From: JAWKTT01 sp041398965
Lineage (GTDB): Bacteria; Planctomycetota; Planctomycetia; Planctomycetales; Planctomycetaceae
Assembly (NCBI GenBank): GCA_041398965.1
Contig: JAWKTT010000012.1
Span: forward strand, 62,001 to 126,000
Direction of reading: 5' to 3'
Length of the DNA stretch: 64,000 bases
The notes below the pieces were generated by a model, which saw only the letters and a program-made list of their open reading frames with translations, did not search any database and was not told the origin of the DNA. Positions 20,829-30,999 of the stretch are shown here, in pieces (positions within the stretch are counted from its first letter, which is position 1; every line of letters begins with the position of its first letter). A program made the translations under genes and the position numbers.

Positions 20829-21214
20829 CGGATTACCTCACAAGTGCTTCGTTCCGAGTCCGGGCGAAAATGTCCGGGGGATCGCAGCGGGTGTTTCAGT
20901 GTGGACTGCCGATCCTCGGCAGATTCCCACGTTTCTTCCGTGAACCGAAGGCCTCCTAGCCTTCGATCGTCCCTGATCTTTGTCGTCACCTGGCAGGAAG
21001 CGGGGTGAGTGCTGTCGCCAGAGACGCCTTACTCTTGGTGTTCATTTCGCGATTCACCTTCAGGAAAAGGTGCCTCGCCAAGAGTGTGTGTCGAATTGCC
21101 GTGTCGTGTCGTTACGAGTTGATCTGGAGAGTGTGTCTGGCAGTCGTCGAATGGAGTGCTGTGTTTCAGGAGAACATGCTCTTCATGGTGTCGCTGGAGA
21201 ATTCCCTGGCTTGC

Positions 21215-23317
21215 CTATCGTTGTTGTGGATTCTGGCCACGATAAGGCTGGATTCCGCCAACTTGCTGAACGGGCTGGCGATTCCACTGAGACTGGGCTG
21301 CCGCAGGCATTTGGGGATAGTTAGGTTGCGGTGCATAGCCTTGTGGGGCGTAGGATGGCTGTGGTGCATAGCTAGGCTGTGGTGCGTAGCTAGGTTGTGG
21401 TGCGTAGCTTTGCCCTGCTGCGGGGTCCATACCGTAGGTTGGTTGTGGTGCATAGCCCCCGCCGTAGCTAGGTTGTTGCATTTGGTAGCCACCATCGAAC
21501 TGCTGGCCGTAGTTCCCCTGGCTGTAGGCTCCGGTCGGCATTGGGGCGAGTTGGCTGTCGGTCGGGGCCTGGTTGAAGAAGTTGTAACCGACATCTTCTC
21601 CGACCCCTTGACCGTTTCCATAGGGGAGTAGTTGATAGTGTCCGAGGTCTGGGTTTCCTTCGGTGCGGCCGAGCTTGTAGAAGTCGACATCATCCGGATG
21701 GGTGACATAGTGACCGGGGAGTGGTGGAACCTGATCGGGGTCCATTGCCCGGACGATTTCTGGGGTGACCAGGATCAGGGTTTCGACTTCGTCTTCTGTG
21801 GCTCGTTTGCTTTGGAAGAAGGCAGGTCCGATGATCGGGAGTTCGCCAAGGAGAGGAATTCGAGACTGTGAGGCACTGGTTTGCCGCGAGTAGAGTCCGC
21901 CGAGGACGATCGTTTGTCCTTCTCGCAGTTCGACGCGGGTTTGCACCCGTCGAACGTTGAGGCCGGGGATGCCACCGACGGTGTTTGTGCCGCTGATCTG
22001 GCTAAGTTCTGGGACAACTTGCAGACGAATCAGGTCGTTGTCGACGAGAGTTGGGGTGGCGATAACCGAGGTTCCGAAGCCGCGGAAGGTGGTGGTGACT
22101 GCTCCGCCGTTGCCGAATCCGACTTGTGTCGGGACGGCGAATTCTCCCCCTGAGAGGAAGGCGGCTGATTCACCGCTGAGGACGGTGAGGGCGGCATCTT
22201 CCATGATGCGAACCGTCCCGTTCTGTGCGAGAGCCTGAATTGCGGCATTGATCGAAACGTTATCAATTAATCCGGTCAGGCCGAGTGTTCCCCCGCCGCC
22301 GAGGTTACTGGTGGCGTTGATGTTGTTGTTTCCGAACTGAACCTGGAAGGCGTTCCAGTCGAATCCATACTCTCGCAACATCGATCGGTTGAGTTCGGCG
22401 ATCCGGACCCGAATTTGGAGTTGATGTTCGCCGGGGACTGAGAGTTCGTTAACGATGAGTGAGGAGAGCTGTCCACCGAAGCCCCCGCCGCCGATGACGC
22501 CGTTCGCGTCGGCCTGCAGGAGACCCGCATCAATGTTCGGACCTCCATTCGCTCCGATGCCGTTGACGAGGTTGCCGTTAACACCGTTGAAGAGTCCACC
22601 ATCTGCGGTGAGGACTTCTCCCCGGACGATATTCATAATACTCGCTGCTTCGCGAGCATCTTTTGCCTGTCCCCGGACGATAATTTTTCGGGACATCGGG
22701 ATGAGATAGACCTTACTATTCGGATAGAGAGCGGCTAGTTTTCGCTCGATCTTTCCGAAGTCGTTGCGTCGTTGATCTTCGAGGTCGGGGTCACGGATGA
22801 CGGTGACAAGATACATCAGTGGGAGGTCTTGTCCCTCGAACCACATCATCATGTCGGTGGTTCCCAACCCGTTGCCGATGATGGCGAATTCGGTGGGCGA
22901 GTATTGGACGATCTCGATCACGCCGGGATCGGTGATGGCAAACCGTCGGACCGGTTGGCGAGTAATCACCAACTGGCTGCGGTGGTGAATGACTTCGAGC
23001 TTTTTGTAATCGTCAGGCATCGATTCGATGCGTGAATCGAGCGATCGACCCTCGCGGCGGGTGTGCTGGACTGGCTGGACGGGGGTCATTCGATCGGACA
23101 TGATCGGGACCGCCATCGGGACTGTCTGCTCCTGGACAGTCGTGGGAAGAGGAGCCGGTGCCCCAAAGCTGGGACCGAAGCCTATTGGCTGAGCCAAGAG
23201 GTTGGAGGTCACACTACCGAGAAGGGCTGTCGTGAACAGCGAGGTTGAGAGGAGACGCGTCGTGCGTTTCATTAACCCGAATCGCTGTTGGAAGAATGTG
23301 CTGACTTCTTTGAACAT
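21215..23317 (-). CDS. Secretin-family outer-membrane protein (CpaC/RcpA-like)
   Basis: The 700-residue exported protein has an N-terminal signal region and a CpaC-like N-domain (about 105-230: KKLEVIHHRSQLVITRQPVRR, FAIIGNGLGTTDMMMWF). The secretin core (about 300-515) includes the typical VELREGQTIVLGGLYS and PLLGELPIIGPAFF motifs and ends in ETLILVTPEIV. Secretins form the outer-membrane ring of Tad pili, type II or III secretion. The Gln/Tyr/Pro-rich tail (about 590-700) is unusual and holds tandem SYAPQP units. The start at 23317 has a GGAG 9 nt upstream; M16 (23272) is an alternative. Confidence 0.9.
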   Translation of the reverse strand: MFKEVSTFFQQRFGLMKRTTRLLSTSLFTTALLGSVTSNLLAQPIGFGPSFGAPAPLPTTVQEQTVPMAVPIMSDRMTPVQPVQHTRREGRSLDSRIESMPDDYKKLEVIHHRSQLVITRQPVRRFAITDPGVIEIVQYSPTEFAIIGNGLGTTDMMMWFEGQDLPLMYLVTVIRDPDLEDQRRNDFGKIERKLAALYPNSKVYLIPMSRKIIVRGQAKDAREAASIMNIVRGEVLTADGGLFNGVNGNLVNGIGANGGPNIDAGLLQADANGVIGGGGFGGQLSSLIVNELSVPGEHQLQIRVRIAELNRSMLREYGFDWNAFQVQFGNNNINATSNLGGGGTLGLTGLIDNVSINAAIQALAQNGTVRIMEDAALTVLSGESAAFLSGGEFAVPTQVGFGNGGAVTTTFRGFGTSVIATPTLVDNDLIRLQVVPELSQISGTNTVGGIPGLNVRRVQTRVELREGQTIVLGGLYSRQTSASQSRIPLLGELPIIGPAFFQSKRATEDEVETLILVTPEIVRAMDPDQVPPLPGHYVTHPDDVDFYKLGRTEGNPDLGHYQLLPYGNGQGVGEDVGYNFFNQAPTDSQLAPMPTGAYSQGNYGQQFDGGYQMQQPSYGGGYAPQPTYGMDPAAGQSYAPQPSYAPQPSYAPQPSYAPQGYAPQPNYPQMPAAAQSQWNRQPVQQVGGIQPYRGQNPQQR
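21333..21420 (-). repeat. Tandem SYAPQP-coding repeats in the secretin tail
   Basis: Imperfect 18-bp direct repeats encode consecutive SYAPQP units followed by GYAPQPNYPQ. They are in frame and at the extreme C-terminus of the secretin-like protein. Confidence 0.75.
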
Positions 23318-23350
23318 CCCAGTTCGCTCCTGCCCCCTCTATGGGGCTTG

Positions 23351-23369
23351 GAACAGTCAATGACTGTTC
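23351..23369. promoter_or_regulatory. Perfect dyad upstream of the secretin gene (possible operator)
   Basis: GAACAGTC and GACTGTTC form an 8-bp perfect inverted repeat around AAT, 34 nt upstream of the secretin start codon. Size and position fit a dimeric transcription-factor site. The binding factor is unknown. Confidence 0.4.
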
Positions 23370-24001
23370 GACATCGGGAAAGTGTGAGTTGTGTCGTCCG
23401 TGTGAATTTCGGTCTCGAATGCGTCATGATTCGCCGTTTGAGGGCGACCTCTGCCATTCACATCATGTGGCTGAGAGAGGGGTGTCGCGTCAAGACTGTG
23501 CCGCGGTGCAACAAGGCGTGAAGTGATTACGTGCCTCAAATCTTGCAAGGTGCAACACCAGACGCCATGTTTGTATCGGATGTGCGCTGTATCACTTTTG
23601 ATCGTCTCCGGTCGATTCGGTGAGTCTTAACCCGCATTTGTGGTTGATTGACGACACAACCGGAACAACCGGACCCCCCAGTGCTGTTTAGAATATGGGA
23701 TGAAAAAACGCCGGAAAGCTGTCGCAGGCGTGTCACAGTCTCCCTCGTGACCCTTGGGATTGAACGGGGAGAAACCATTTCAATGTCAGATTCTGCGTTA
23801 CCGTTCTGATGCAGATTGCTGCAACTGTCAGGGGGACCCCTTCATTGACGGGGACGAATCTCAGGTTCGGGCAGTAGAGGTCGGATGGGTGCGGACCGAA
23901 GGGGGAACCGCTAGGATGCCCGCCTGTGGTTCCGTTGGCAACTTGGTGTGGCCGAGGGGACGCGATAGAGAAACACCACGCTCTTCAACATGGGAGTCGC
24001 C

Positions 24002-24583
24002 ATGAACGATCGGACTTTGGGAATACTGTTTGCTGTTGCCACGGCCATTTTCTGGGGCCTGTATGGTCCGGCACTGGGGAAGGCACGGGGACCAGAGTGG
24101 AGTCCGTTCAAGCCGTATGTGTTTATTGGTGTCGCCTACATGGTTTGGGGAATTGTGGGGGGGGCGGTGGCGATGAAGGTCTTGGGAGACAACTTCTCAT
24201 TCAGCGGCTCGCAAAGCCCGTCCGCGATTTGGGGTTTTCTGGCAGGATCGCTCGGGGCCTTTGGAGCGTTGACCTTGACCTATGCCATGTTCAAAGCGAA
24301 GAACGCGGGGTTGGTGATGCCGATCGTCTTTGGGGGAGCCGTCAGCGTGACCGCCATCACTAGCTTAGTGATGCTTCGCGCGGGAAGCAGCCAGCCTGGA
24401 CATGGGGCGGACCCACGATTGTGGGTTGGGATGTTGCTCGTTGCCGCGGGGATTGTCCTCGTCGCGATGTACACACCTCATGCCGCTCCGGCCAAGAAGG
24501 TGACGACCTCTGCAACGACGTCACCCACGGGAGATGGGGCGGGGAATCAACCGGTCGAATCTTCCAGCAGCACGCCTCACTGA
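24002..24583 (+). CDS. EamA/DMT-like small membrane protein
   Basis: The 193-residue product starts at ATG 24002 behind GGGAG. It has about five hydrophobic helices: FAVATAIFWGLYGPALGKA, YVFIGVAYMVWGIVGGAV, a Gly-rich FLAGSLGAFGALTLTYAMF helix, GLVMPIVFGGAVSVTAI and LLVAAGIVLVAMY. The pattern and the FWG motif match half of a drug/metabolite-transporter (EamA) protein, so it would need to dimerise. The cytoplasmic tail is Thr/Ser-rich. The substrate is unknown. Confidence 0.75.
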   Translation: MNDRTLGILFAVATAIFWGLYGPALGKARGPEWSPFKPYVFIGVAYMVWGIVGGAVAMKVLGDNFSFSGSQSPSAIWGFLAGSLGAFGALTLTYAMFKAKNAGLVMPIVFGGAVSVTAITSLVMLRAGSSQPGHGADPRLWVGMLLVAAGIVLVAMYTPHAAPAKKVTTSATTSPTGDGAGNQPVESSSSTPH

Positions 24584-24654
24584 CAGAACCCCATCCTCTC
24601 ACGCGACCGTTTAGCCGCCGATCTCATCGGCGTTTGCACGATCAAGCGTTTGCA

Positions 24655-25665
24655 CTATCGCACGACGGCGGCACTCGGGAGGGCGGACGTGCGGGTTGGC
24701 TGGGGGTTGTAGGTCTGCTGCTCTGGGGCATTTAGGTTCGACGCAGCGGATCGCGACTTGATCGTCGACCATTCCGCTGACTCGGTCGCTGGTGGCTGCA
24801 AGAAGGCTGGATCCGGAGTGGGACGGTCGATGCCAGCCGACTGTGGAACGTACGGTTCGCCCGGCAACATAAGCGTGGGGTAGGGGAGTTCAGCCGTCAT
24901 GGGGACCCCATAAGGGGTTTGCCATGGGGACATCGCAGTTGTCGGTGCATAGCCCCAACCGGCAACCTGTGGCCCCCCTTGCTGCCAGCCGATCACTTGA
25001 GATCCGACGGTCTGCATGCCGACTGCCTGAGTCTGCGGAACGTAGGTGACCGTTTGCTCGGGGACGTAGGTTATTTCGGCGACAGGGACCTGTTCCATCG
25101 TCTGGACAGCAACATCGCGGTATCGTGTCTGAGGGACGTACACCGTTTGCGGGACTTGCTTCTGGACCATCTTAGGAACCCAGACTTGCTGGTAGCTTCC
25201 TTCATCAACCTGCACGGTTTGATAACTGGTCACTGGGACATTTTCGACGTAACCCTGTCGTTGGTGCTGAACACGGGGGACCTGCTTGTATCTAATGATC
25301 TGCTTTTGGCGATACTGTGTTTGTACCTGTGGCTGCATGTAGGTCTGATAGACCGGCTGCTGGACAGGAGCCATGATCGGCTGCGGTGCGAAAACCTGTT
25401 GAGGACAGATATTGCAAGGGTCCATCCCCTCCTGGGTGAACGGCATCTGCATCTGTGGCTGCATGTAGGGCATCTGCTGCGGGATCACCTGGCGGGGGAT
25501 CACCTGACGCGGAATGACTTGCCGAGGGATGATCGTGCGACCCATTCCCATCTGAGGCTGCTGGCAGTTGCAGTTTTCGAACGGAGAGAACTGAGCCGAG
25601 ACGGTCGACGGGATGCAAAGGCTGAGCGAGAAGAGTCCTGCTGCGAGCCATTTCTTGGGTGACAT
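24655..25665 (-). CDS. Secreted Gln/Pro/Tyr-rich protein
   Basis: The 336-residue product starts at ATG 25665 with AGGAG upstream and has a signal peptide ending near TVSAQF (about residue 24). The mature protein is low complexity: VIPRQ tandem units near residues 45-60, two Cys pairs (NCNCQQP, CNICPQ), then many Tyr/Val/Gln repeats (VPVTSYQTVQVDE, YVPQTRYRDVAVQ, VTYVPQTQ) that look like a beta-rich surface or matrix protein. A frame extension upstream to 25857 lacks a signal arrangement. No enzymatic domain is seen. Confidence 0.75.
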   Translation of the reverse strand: MSPKKWLAAGLFSLSLCIPSTVSAQFSPFENCNCQQPQMGMGRTIIPRQVIPRQVIPRQVIPQQMPYMQPQMQMPFTQEGMDPCNICPQQVFAPQPIMAPVQQPVYQTYMQPQVQTQYRQKQIIRYKQVPRVQHQRQGYVENVPVTSYQTVQVDEGSYQQVWVPKMVQKQVPQTVYVPQTRYRDVAVQTMEQVPVAEITYVPEQTVTYVPQTQAVGMQTVGSQVIGWQQGGPQVAGWGYAPTTAMSPWQTPYGVPMTAELPYPTLMLPGEPYVPQSAGIDRPTPDPAFLQPPATESAEWSTIKSRSAASNLNAPEQQTYNPQPTRTSALPSAAVVR

Positions 25666-26056
25666 CTTACGCTCCTGCCGAAAAACAGACTTCAGTCCTG
25701 ACGCGGAGTTCGAGCGAAGTGTGAAAGCGGACCTTCCGCCTTCACGAAATCGAGACTCCTGCGTCTCCCTTCTATCGGCAGAACTGGCGAGATCGCATGA
25801 ATCGGAATCTTCACCCCAGAGTGATTTCCCGCGACTTAGCAACTTGTTGAAGAGCAAAGTTCCGGCCTTCCAGCCTGGCGTGTTGCCGCTTGATGTCTCG
25901 GCGAAAAAGCGTACGAGATGCTCTTGCCAGCTTAGAAATCTGACCCACGGTCACTTCCTGACGGGCTGGCAAGTTATGCAATCACTGATTGCCCCACGCG
26001 CCGATTAGGTCGGCTGCTAAACGGCCGCGGCAATGCGGGGTGGAGCGACGTGCCCT
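25666..26056. other. Gene-free stretch with a palindromic-repeat fragment
   Basis: No gene is convincing here. The piece at 25912-25949 (ACGAGATGCTC ... AATCTGACCCACGG) is a degenerate inverted match to 36452-36493, so this is probably a REP-like remnant. Confidence 0.35.
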
Positions 26057-27934
26057 TCAGGCTGCCCGGCGGGTGGTTTGGGGGACGGTTTCGGAGGGGT
26101 GGTAGCCGGGGACGATGCGGCAGAGTTCGGTGACGATTTCTTCGCGGGAACCGTCGGCGAGTTCTTCCAGACGATTTGTCGCTTCACGCATATAGAGCAT
26201 AGGTTTCGGTGCCGAGGCTGTCACCATGATCTTCGCATGAGACGTCGGCCGGTGCTCTTCATCTTCTCCTTGCAGTTCTTCGTAGAGCTTCTCGCCGGGT
26301 CGCAAACCACAGAAGGTGATGTCGATGTCTTCGTAGGGCTTCAGTCCGCAGAGACGGATCATGTCGGTGGCGAGGTCAACGATTTTTACTGGTTCGCCCA
26401 TGTCGAGGACGAAGATTTCGCCCCCCTGACCCATGGCACCGGCTTGGATGACTAATTGTGAGGCTTCAGGGATCGTCATGAAGTAGCGGTTGATCTCGGG
26501 ATGTGTCACCGTGACCGGTCCCCCCTTGGCGATCTGCTCGCGGAAGGTCGGGACGACACTCCCCGCCGAGTCGAGGACGTTGCCAAACCGGACGGTAACG
26601 AAGCGACAATTCGACTGCTGGGCGATCGACTGAACGTAGAGTTCGGCGACGCGTTTGCAGGTTCCCATGATGTTCGTCGGGTTGACCGCTTTGTCGGTCG
26701 AGATCATCACAAAGGCAGAGATGCTGTGCTCATGTGCGAGGTCCACGAGGGTCCGCGTGGCGAGCGGGATGTTCTTGATCGCCTCTCCCGGATTGGCTTC
26801 CATGAGCGGAACGTGCTTGTAAGCCGCGGCATGAAACACGATGTCGGGCTGATATTTGTTGAAGACCTGTTCCATGCGGGCCGGGTCGGTGATGTCGCCG
26901 ATGACAACTTCGATGTTCGCATGAGGAAAGGTGGCACGGAGTTCGCGTTCTCGATCGAACTGCCCGTTCTCCCAACGATCCAGCATGACGAGGGTTTTGG
27001 GTGAAAAGGTCAGCAACTGTCGACAGATTTCGGAGCCAATGCTGCCGGCACTTCCGGTGACCATGAGCACACGGTTATCGATCCAACGATGGAGTTCCGG
27101 GAGGTCGAGTTGAACGGGATCGCGGTTGAGAAGGTCTTCGACCGAGACAGTTCGTGGTTCGAGCCGGACGTCTCCCTGAAGAAGCTGTTCAAAGCTTGGA
27201 AGCACTTTGACATTGACGTTTTCCTCGCGACCCGCGTCGACGAGTCGTCGGACTTCGCGTCCGGGGAGGTCACCGGCGGTGATGAGGACTTCCCTCGCAC
27301 CATAGCGAGCCGCAAGTTGACAAGTGTCGGCGACCATTCCGAGCACCGGGACCCCTTCGATGTGCATTCCACGGACCTGTCGGTCATCGCTGGTGAAACC
27401 GACGACGTGGTAGTTTAACTCAGGGCTGCGTCGAATGGCGCGAAGGAGTGTTTCTCCAGAGTGACTTGCCCCAGCGATCAAGACGGGGACACTTCGCCCA
27501 TTTCCCAGTGACCAAGCGGTCCGTTCCTGATAGGCGCGCAAGAGTGACCGTGTGCCCCCGATGGTCAGAATGGTCATGCCGATGTCGAGCAGCAGGACGC
27601 TGCGAGGGGTCGCAACGTTTGGGAACAGCACGTACTCCGCGACGATGATCCCCAAGGCACTCCCGAGGGCCGCTTTCCCGAGCAGCAACAGGTCGTGGAA
27701 AGTCACCGGACGAACCCAGCTGTAAAAGATGCGAAAGTAGTAGAAGGCGACCAGCTTGGCGACGACCACGACCGGAACCACCTGCGCCCACTGCCAATAC
27801 CGCGTTTCGTTGACGACGCCATCGAAACGGAGAAAGAACGCCAAGTAGTAAAGCGCACTGAACAACGGGATCTGAGCCAACAGGCTTGTCAGTCTGCCAA
27901 CCTTAGCCGAGCGAAGTTTCAGGAGGGAAGTCAT
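26057..27934 (-). CDS. PglF/CapD-type membrane UDP-sugar dehydratase/epimerase
   Basis: The product is about 625 residues, starting at ATG 27934 (MTSLLKLRSAKVG). Four N-terminal helices are followed by a CoA-binding-like domain (about 130-280) and a Rossmann short-chain dehydrogenase domain. The NAD motif is TGSAGSIGSE at about 293-302, and FHAAAYKHVPLMEANP and ISTDKAVNPTNIMGTCKR also match. Members such as PglF, WbpM and CapD convert UDP-GlcNAc to 4-keto-6-deoxy sugars for capsule, LPS or glycans. It is the last gene of the exopolysaccharide cluster. Confidence 0.9.
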   Translation of the reverse strand: MTSLLKLRSAKVGRLTSLLAQIPLFSALYYLAFFLRFDGVVNETRYWQWAQVVPVVVVAKLVAFYYFRIFYSWVRPVTFHDLLLLGKAALGSALGIIVAEYVLFPNVATPRSVLLLDIGMTILTIGGTRSLLRAYQERTAWSLGNGRSVPVLIAGASHSGETLLRAIRRSPELNYHVVGFTSDDRQVRGMHIEGVPVLGMVADTCQLAARYGAREVLITAGDLPGREVRRLVDAGREENVNVKVLPSFEQLLQGDVRLEPRTVSVEDLLNRDPVQLDLPELHRWIDNRVLMVTGSAGSIGSEICRQLLTFSPKTLVMLDRWENGQFDRERELRATFPHANIEVVIGDITDPARMEQVFNKYQPDIVFHAAAYKHVPLMEANPGEAIKNIPLATRTLVDLAHEHSISAFVMISTDKAVNPTNIMGTCKRVAELYVQSIAQQSNCRFVTVRFGNVLDSAGSVVPTFREQIAKGGPVTVTHPEINRYFMTIPEASQLVIQAGAMGQGGEIFVLDMGEPVKIVDLATDMIRLCGLKPYEDIDITFCGLRPGEKLYEELQGEDEEHRPTSHAKIMVTASAPKPMLYMREATNRLEELADGSREEIVTELCRIVPGYHPSETVPQTTRRAA

Positions 27935-28026
27935 GTTTGTCGTCCGTGACGTATGTAATAAGTCGGCACGACCGTCGATCCTGACGGTCGTTGACACCAG
28001 AATCCAGCGGGACGGAACCTGGTGGC

Positions 28027-28113
28027 GAGCAAGTTGAGAGTTGAGAGATGACAGCAGAGAAGGAGAGAGAGACTGAGAGATCGTTGAGACTGAGAGAAAG
28101 TTGAGAGATCGTT
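28027..28113 (-). repeat. GAGAGA-rich direct repeats between two EPS genes
   Basis: The spacer before the dehydratase gene has repeated GTTGAGAGAT / GACTGAGAGA units, including two copies of GAGAGATCGTTGAG. This is low-complexity sequence, not a CRISPR array. Confidence 0.5.
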
Positions 28114-28127
28114 GAGGGGGAAGGCTG

Positions 28128-30878
28128 TTATTGGTGCCGTGGTTCGGGGAGGTTGGCAATGGGGGTGGGTGAGTGCGATGTCGAAGGTTGTCGAATTGCT
28201 TGACGTTTGGCTCGTGTCATCAGCGCGTCTAACTGGGTGTCGTGAGGGCGACGATAGAGGCACCATTGAAACTGTTCAGCCGCGTTCTCGTACTGTTCCT
28301 GACGCAGGAACTCGTGGCCATAAGCACGGCGATACTGAAAGTTTTGTGGATCGGTTTCGACCGCCTGTTGGATGGCAGCAAGACTGCGAGTGTCGTCGTC
28401 GCGAAGTCGGTAGACTGCGTAGATTTCGTTCCAAAGGGCGGCAGCATCGGTTCCGGTGAGTGTCGCGGCTTCACGTTCGAGAAGTTGTGCATAAGGGGCA
28501 CTCATGGCCAACGCCTGATCGTTGCGGCCGAGCTTTTGATAGGCTCGGAAGATCTTCCGGGCGGCCGTGGCATCGGGACGAAACTCCATCCAGAGAAACT
28601 TCGCCGGGAACTTTGGAGTCAACAGTTGGACGAGGCGATCCTGATGCTCTGGATCGGAATGGAAGGCTTTTCGCCAGTATTCGAGCGCGAGATCCCGGTC
28701 TCCCTTTTGAACAGCATTTGTCCCGGCGGCCAGCAGAACCGCGCCTCGATAGGGGCGAACCTGCATCGCTTGCGAGATGAGTTGATCGTTGCTGAGGTGG
28801 TCGTTCTTGAAAAAGTCGAGTTCCGTCAGATAGACATACCCTTCACCCTGAAACGCACAATGACGCAGTGCCTGGTTAATATGGTGGTTTGCCAACTTGA
28901 GGTTTTCGAGATTCTCTCCTACCGCTGCCTGGAGCCACGCATCACGTTTCTCGGCATTCTCGAACTGTGAAATGGAGACGACTTCTCGCACCTGATCGAT
29001 TGGCATCGGGTTGTCGGATGCCAACTGCATGATGTCAAACCGCTGCAGGTAGATGGCCGAGATCGTCAGATGGGCCCGTGCATGTCCGGGGTCTTGTCGG
29101 AGTGTTTCTTGCAGGAGTTTCAGTTGTTCGTCGTTGGTTTCGATCAGATGTGCCGTGTCGGGATTAAGTTTGATTTCACCAGAGAGTGCCAGGTAACTAT
29201 CCCACTCGACGCCGCCATTCGCGACACCAACACTTTGCGGGACAAACAACACTCCGAGTCCGACAATGCCAGCCAAGGCTCCCCCCCAGAGCAGTCGCCC
29301 AGCCCCAGTGGGGACAAGTGAACGTCTGGCAGGTGCGGCGGAGGCTTCGGTGGAAGTCGTAGCGATTTGGCTGAGTCGACAGGCACACGCTCCAAGGAGG
29401 ATCGTCAAGGTCATGCACGTCGGGAGGAACCAGACGAAATCCCAGATCGACTGTGTCAGATTGGCGGCCAGTCCTGCGATGACTGCGCCGGCACAAGCTG
29501 CGGTTCGTCGTGAGGTGGCGCGAGTCAGGGCGCGATAGCACCATGTGCCAGCGGTCCCGATGGTCAGCAACAGCAGGCCCGCCCCCAGCATCCCGTATTC
29601 GAGTAGAATCTGAAGGTAGCCACTCTCGGCATGGGAAAACTCTGTGGGTGAGTAGTGCGAGAAGAAGGTCGGATACACCTCGCGATGCGTCCCCCCCCCT
29701 GTGCCGAAGATCGGGAAGTGACGCACACCAACGAGGTCGGCTTCCCACAACTTACGTCGTGAGGCGTTGCCGTCGAGGTCTTCGAGCGATCCGGCTCCGA
29801 GAGTCGCCAATTGTTTTGAGAGCGCGTCCTGACCGAAAATAATGAGCGAGAGACCGACGAGTAGTCCAACTCCCCCCAGTACCAAGATTGTTTTGCGTTC
29901 AAGAACTTGACGCTGTGCATAGATCGCAACGCACACGACCATCGTGACGAACAAGGCGATGACACCTCCTCGAGAGAAGGTCAGTAAGCCGGCAAACATC
30001 ACGATGGCGATTCCCAACGCGAGCACGAATCGAAGGCGATCGGTCTGCGACGATCCACCGCTGTGGGACGCTCTTGCGGATCGGAGTGAGTGAGTTCGAG
30101 AGGACGAACGGCTGGAGTGTCTGGACGTTTCGCTTCGACTCGAAGCCCCGACAGAGGAGGCCCGGGCAAGCCACCAGAGAAGTGGTCCCAGTCCGAGGGC
30201 GAGGTAGTGACCGAAATGGTTCTCGTTCGCGAAGACTCCCTTGGCCGCACGAAAGGTGTCGCGGGTGGGATGCTGATAGACCCAGAGAAACTTGCCGTTC
30301 CCTGCGAGAAGCTGCACGATCGCCAGCACGGCCATGGCGACGACGGCACATGCCATCCAGCGGAGCAACTGTTCAATGTCATCGAGATCATTGAGCCGTT
30401 GCATCACGACCACAAATAGCAGGACATGCGAGATATAGACCGAAAGGGCCGCCCAAGTGGCGTCGGGCATCAATGAGAGTGTTGACCAACTTCCCCAGGG
30501 AGACTCGGCTCCCTCGGGAAACCAAAGGGGCAGGAATCGCGAAATCGCAGGGGAGAGCTTGGCGAGCCATTCGACCGAAAGCGGGATGATCTGGATCACG
30601 ACCACTGCCAGCCCGAGAGCCATCAGCAGTTCGATCCCCGACTTTCGCCATGTTGGATTGGCCGACAACATCCGCGCTGCACAAGTGCAGGCAGCAGTCC
30701 AGAGGACGCAGGCCATATAGACCAGTTCGCCCATTGGGTGACGCCCCCCCATGAACATCGGGGCAACGGCAAGAACGGCCATCAGGCCGAAGTCGACACC
30801 GCGAAGCGCGATCACCTCCGCACCCGAAGGACGGGGCGAAGCCAGAGAATGGGCAGAGAGATCAGTGCCAGTCATCAT
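28128..30878 (-). CDS. O-antigen ligase/polymerase-like membrane protein with C-terminal TPRs
   Basis: The 916-residue protein has about ten or more helices over residues 25-540 and a Wzy_C/WaaL-type segment: the large loop contains FGTGGGTHREVYPTFFSHYS and HAESGYLQILLEYGMLG. The C-terminal part (about 560-890) is TPR-like (RQDPGHARAHLTISAIYLQR, AFHSDPEHQDRLVQLL, YRRAYGHEFLRQEQYENAAEQ). Such proteins polymerise or ligate polysaccharide chains on the periplasmic face. The middle loop has a Ser/Arg-rich stretch near residue 255. It lies 121 nt after the kinase gene, in an operon-like order. Confidence 0.85.
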   Translation of the reverse strand: MMTGTDLSAHSLASPRPSGAEVIALRGVDFGLMAVLAVAPMFMGGRHPMGELVYMACVLWTAACTCAARMLSANPTWRKSGIELLMALGLAVVVIQIIPLSVEWLAKLSPAISRFLPLWFPEGAESPWGSWSTLSLMPDATWAALSVYISHVLLFVVVMQRLNDLDDIEQLLRWMACAVVAMAVLAIVQLLAGNGKFLWVYQHPTRDTFRAAKGVFANENHFGHYLALGLGPLLWWLARASSVGASSRSETSRHSSRSSSRTHSLRSARASHSGGSSQTDRLRFVLALGIAIVMFAGLLTFSRGGVIALFVTMVVCVAIYAQRQVLERKTILVLGGVGLLVGLSLIIFGQDALSKQLATLGAGSLEDLDGNASRRKLWEADLVGVRHFPIFGTGGGTHREVYPTFFSHYSPTEFSHAESGYLQILLEYGMLGAGLLLLTIGTAGTWCYRALTRATSRRTAACAGAVIAGLAANLTQSIWDFVWFLPTCMTLTILLGACACRLSQIATTSTEASAAPARRSLVPTGAGRLLWGGALAGIVGLGVLFVPQSVGVANGGVEWDSYLALSGEIKLNPDTAHLIETNDEQLKLLQETLRQDPGHARAHLTISAIYLQRFDIMQLASDNPMPIDQVREVVSISQFENAEKRDAWLQAAVGENLENLKLANHHINQALRHCAFQGEGYVYLTELDFFKNDHLSNDQLISQAMQVRPYRGAVLLAAGTNAVQKGDRDLALEYWRKAFHSDPEHQDRLVQLLTPKFPAKFLWMEFRPDATAARKIFRAYQKLGRNDQALAMSAPYAQLLEREAATLTGTDAAALWNEIYAVYRLRDDDTRSLAAIQQAVETDPQNFQYRRAYGHEFLRQEQYENAAEQFQWCLYRRPHDTQLDALMTRAKRQAIRQPSTSHSPTPIANLPEPRHQ

Positions 30879-30999
30879 GAGTTTGAAGTCTTAGGGATGG
30901 GTCGCGTATGAACACGGGGTGGGTGGGGCGGTGAGGGGAAGGTTTAAGGTCTGTCTCGTGTTAGTGAATGGCTGGTTCAGATGCGTGGCCAGTCTCGAA

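Noticed and set aside
28027..28113. Possible CRISPR-like direct repeats
   Set aside because: The units are short, uneven and without unique spacers; this is low-complexity sequence.
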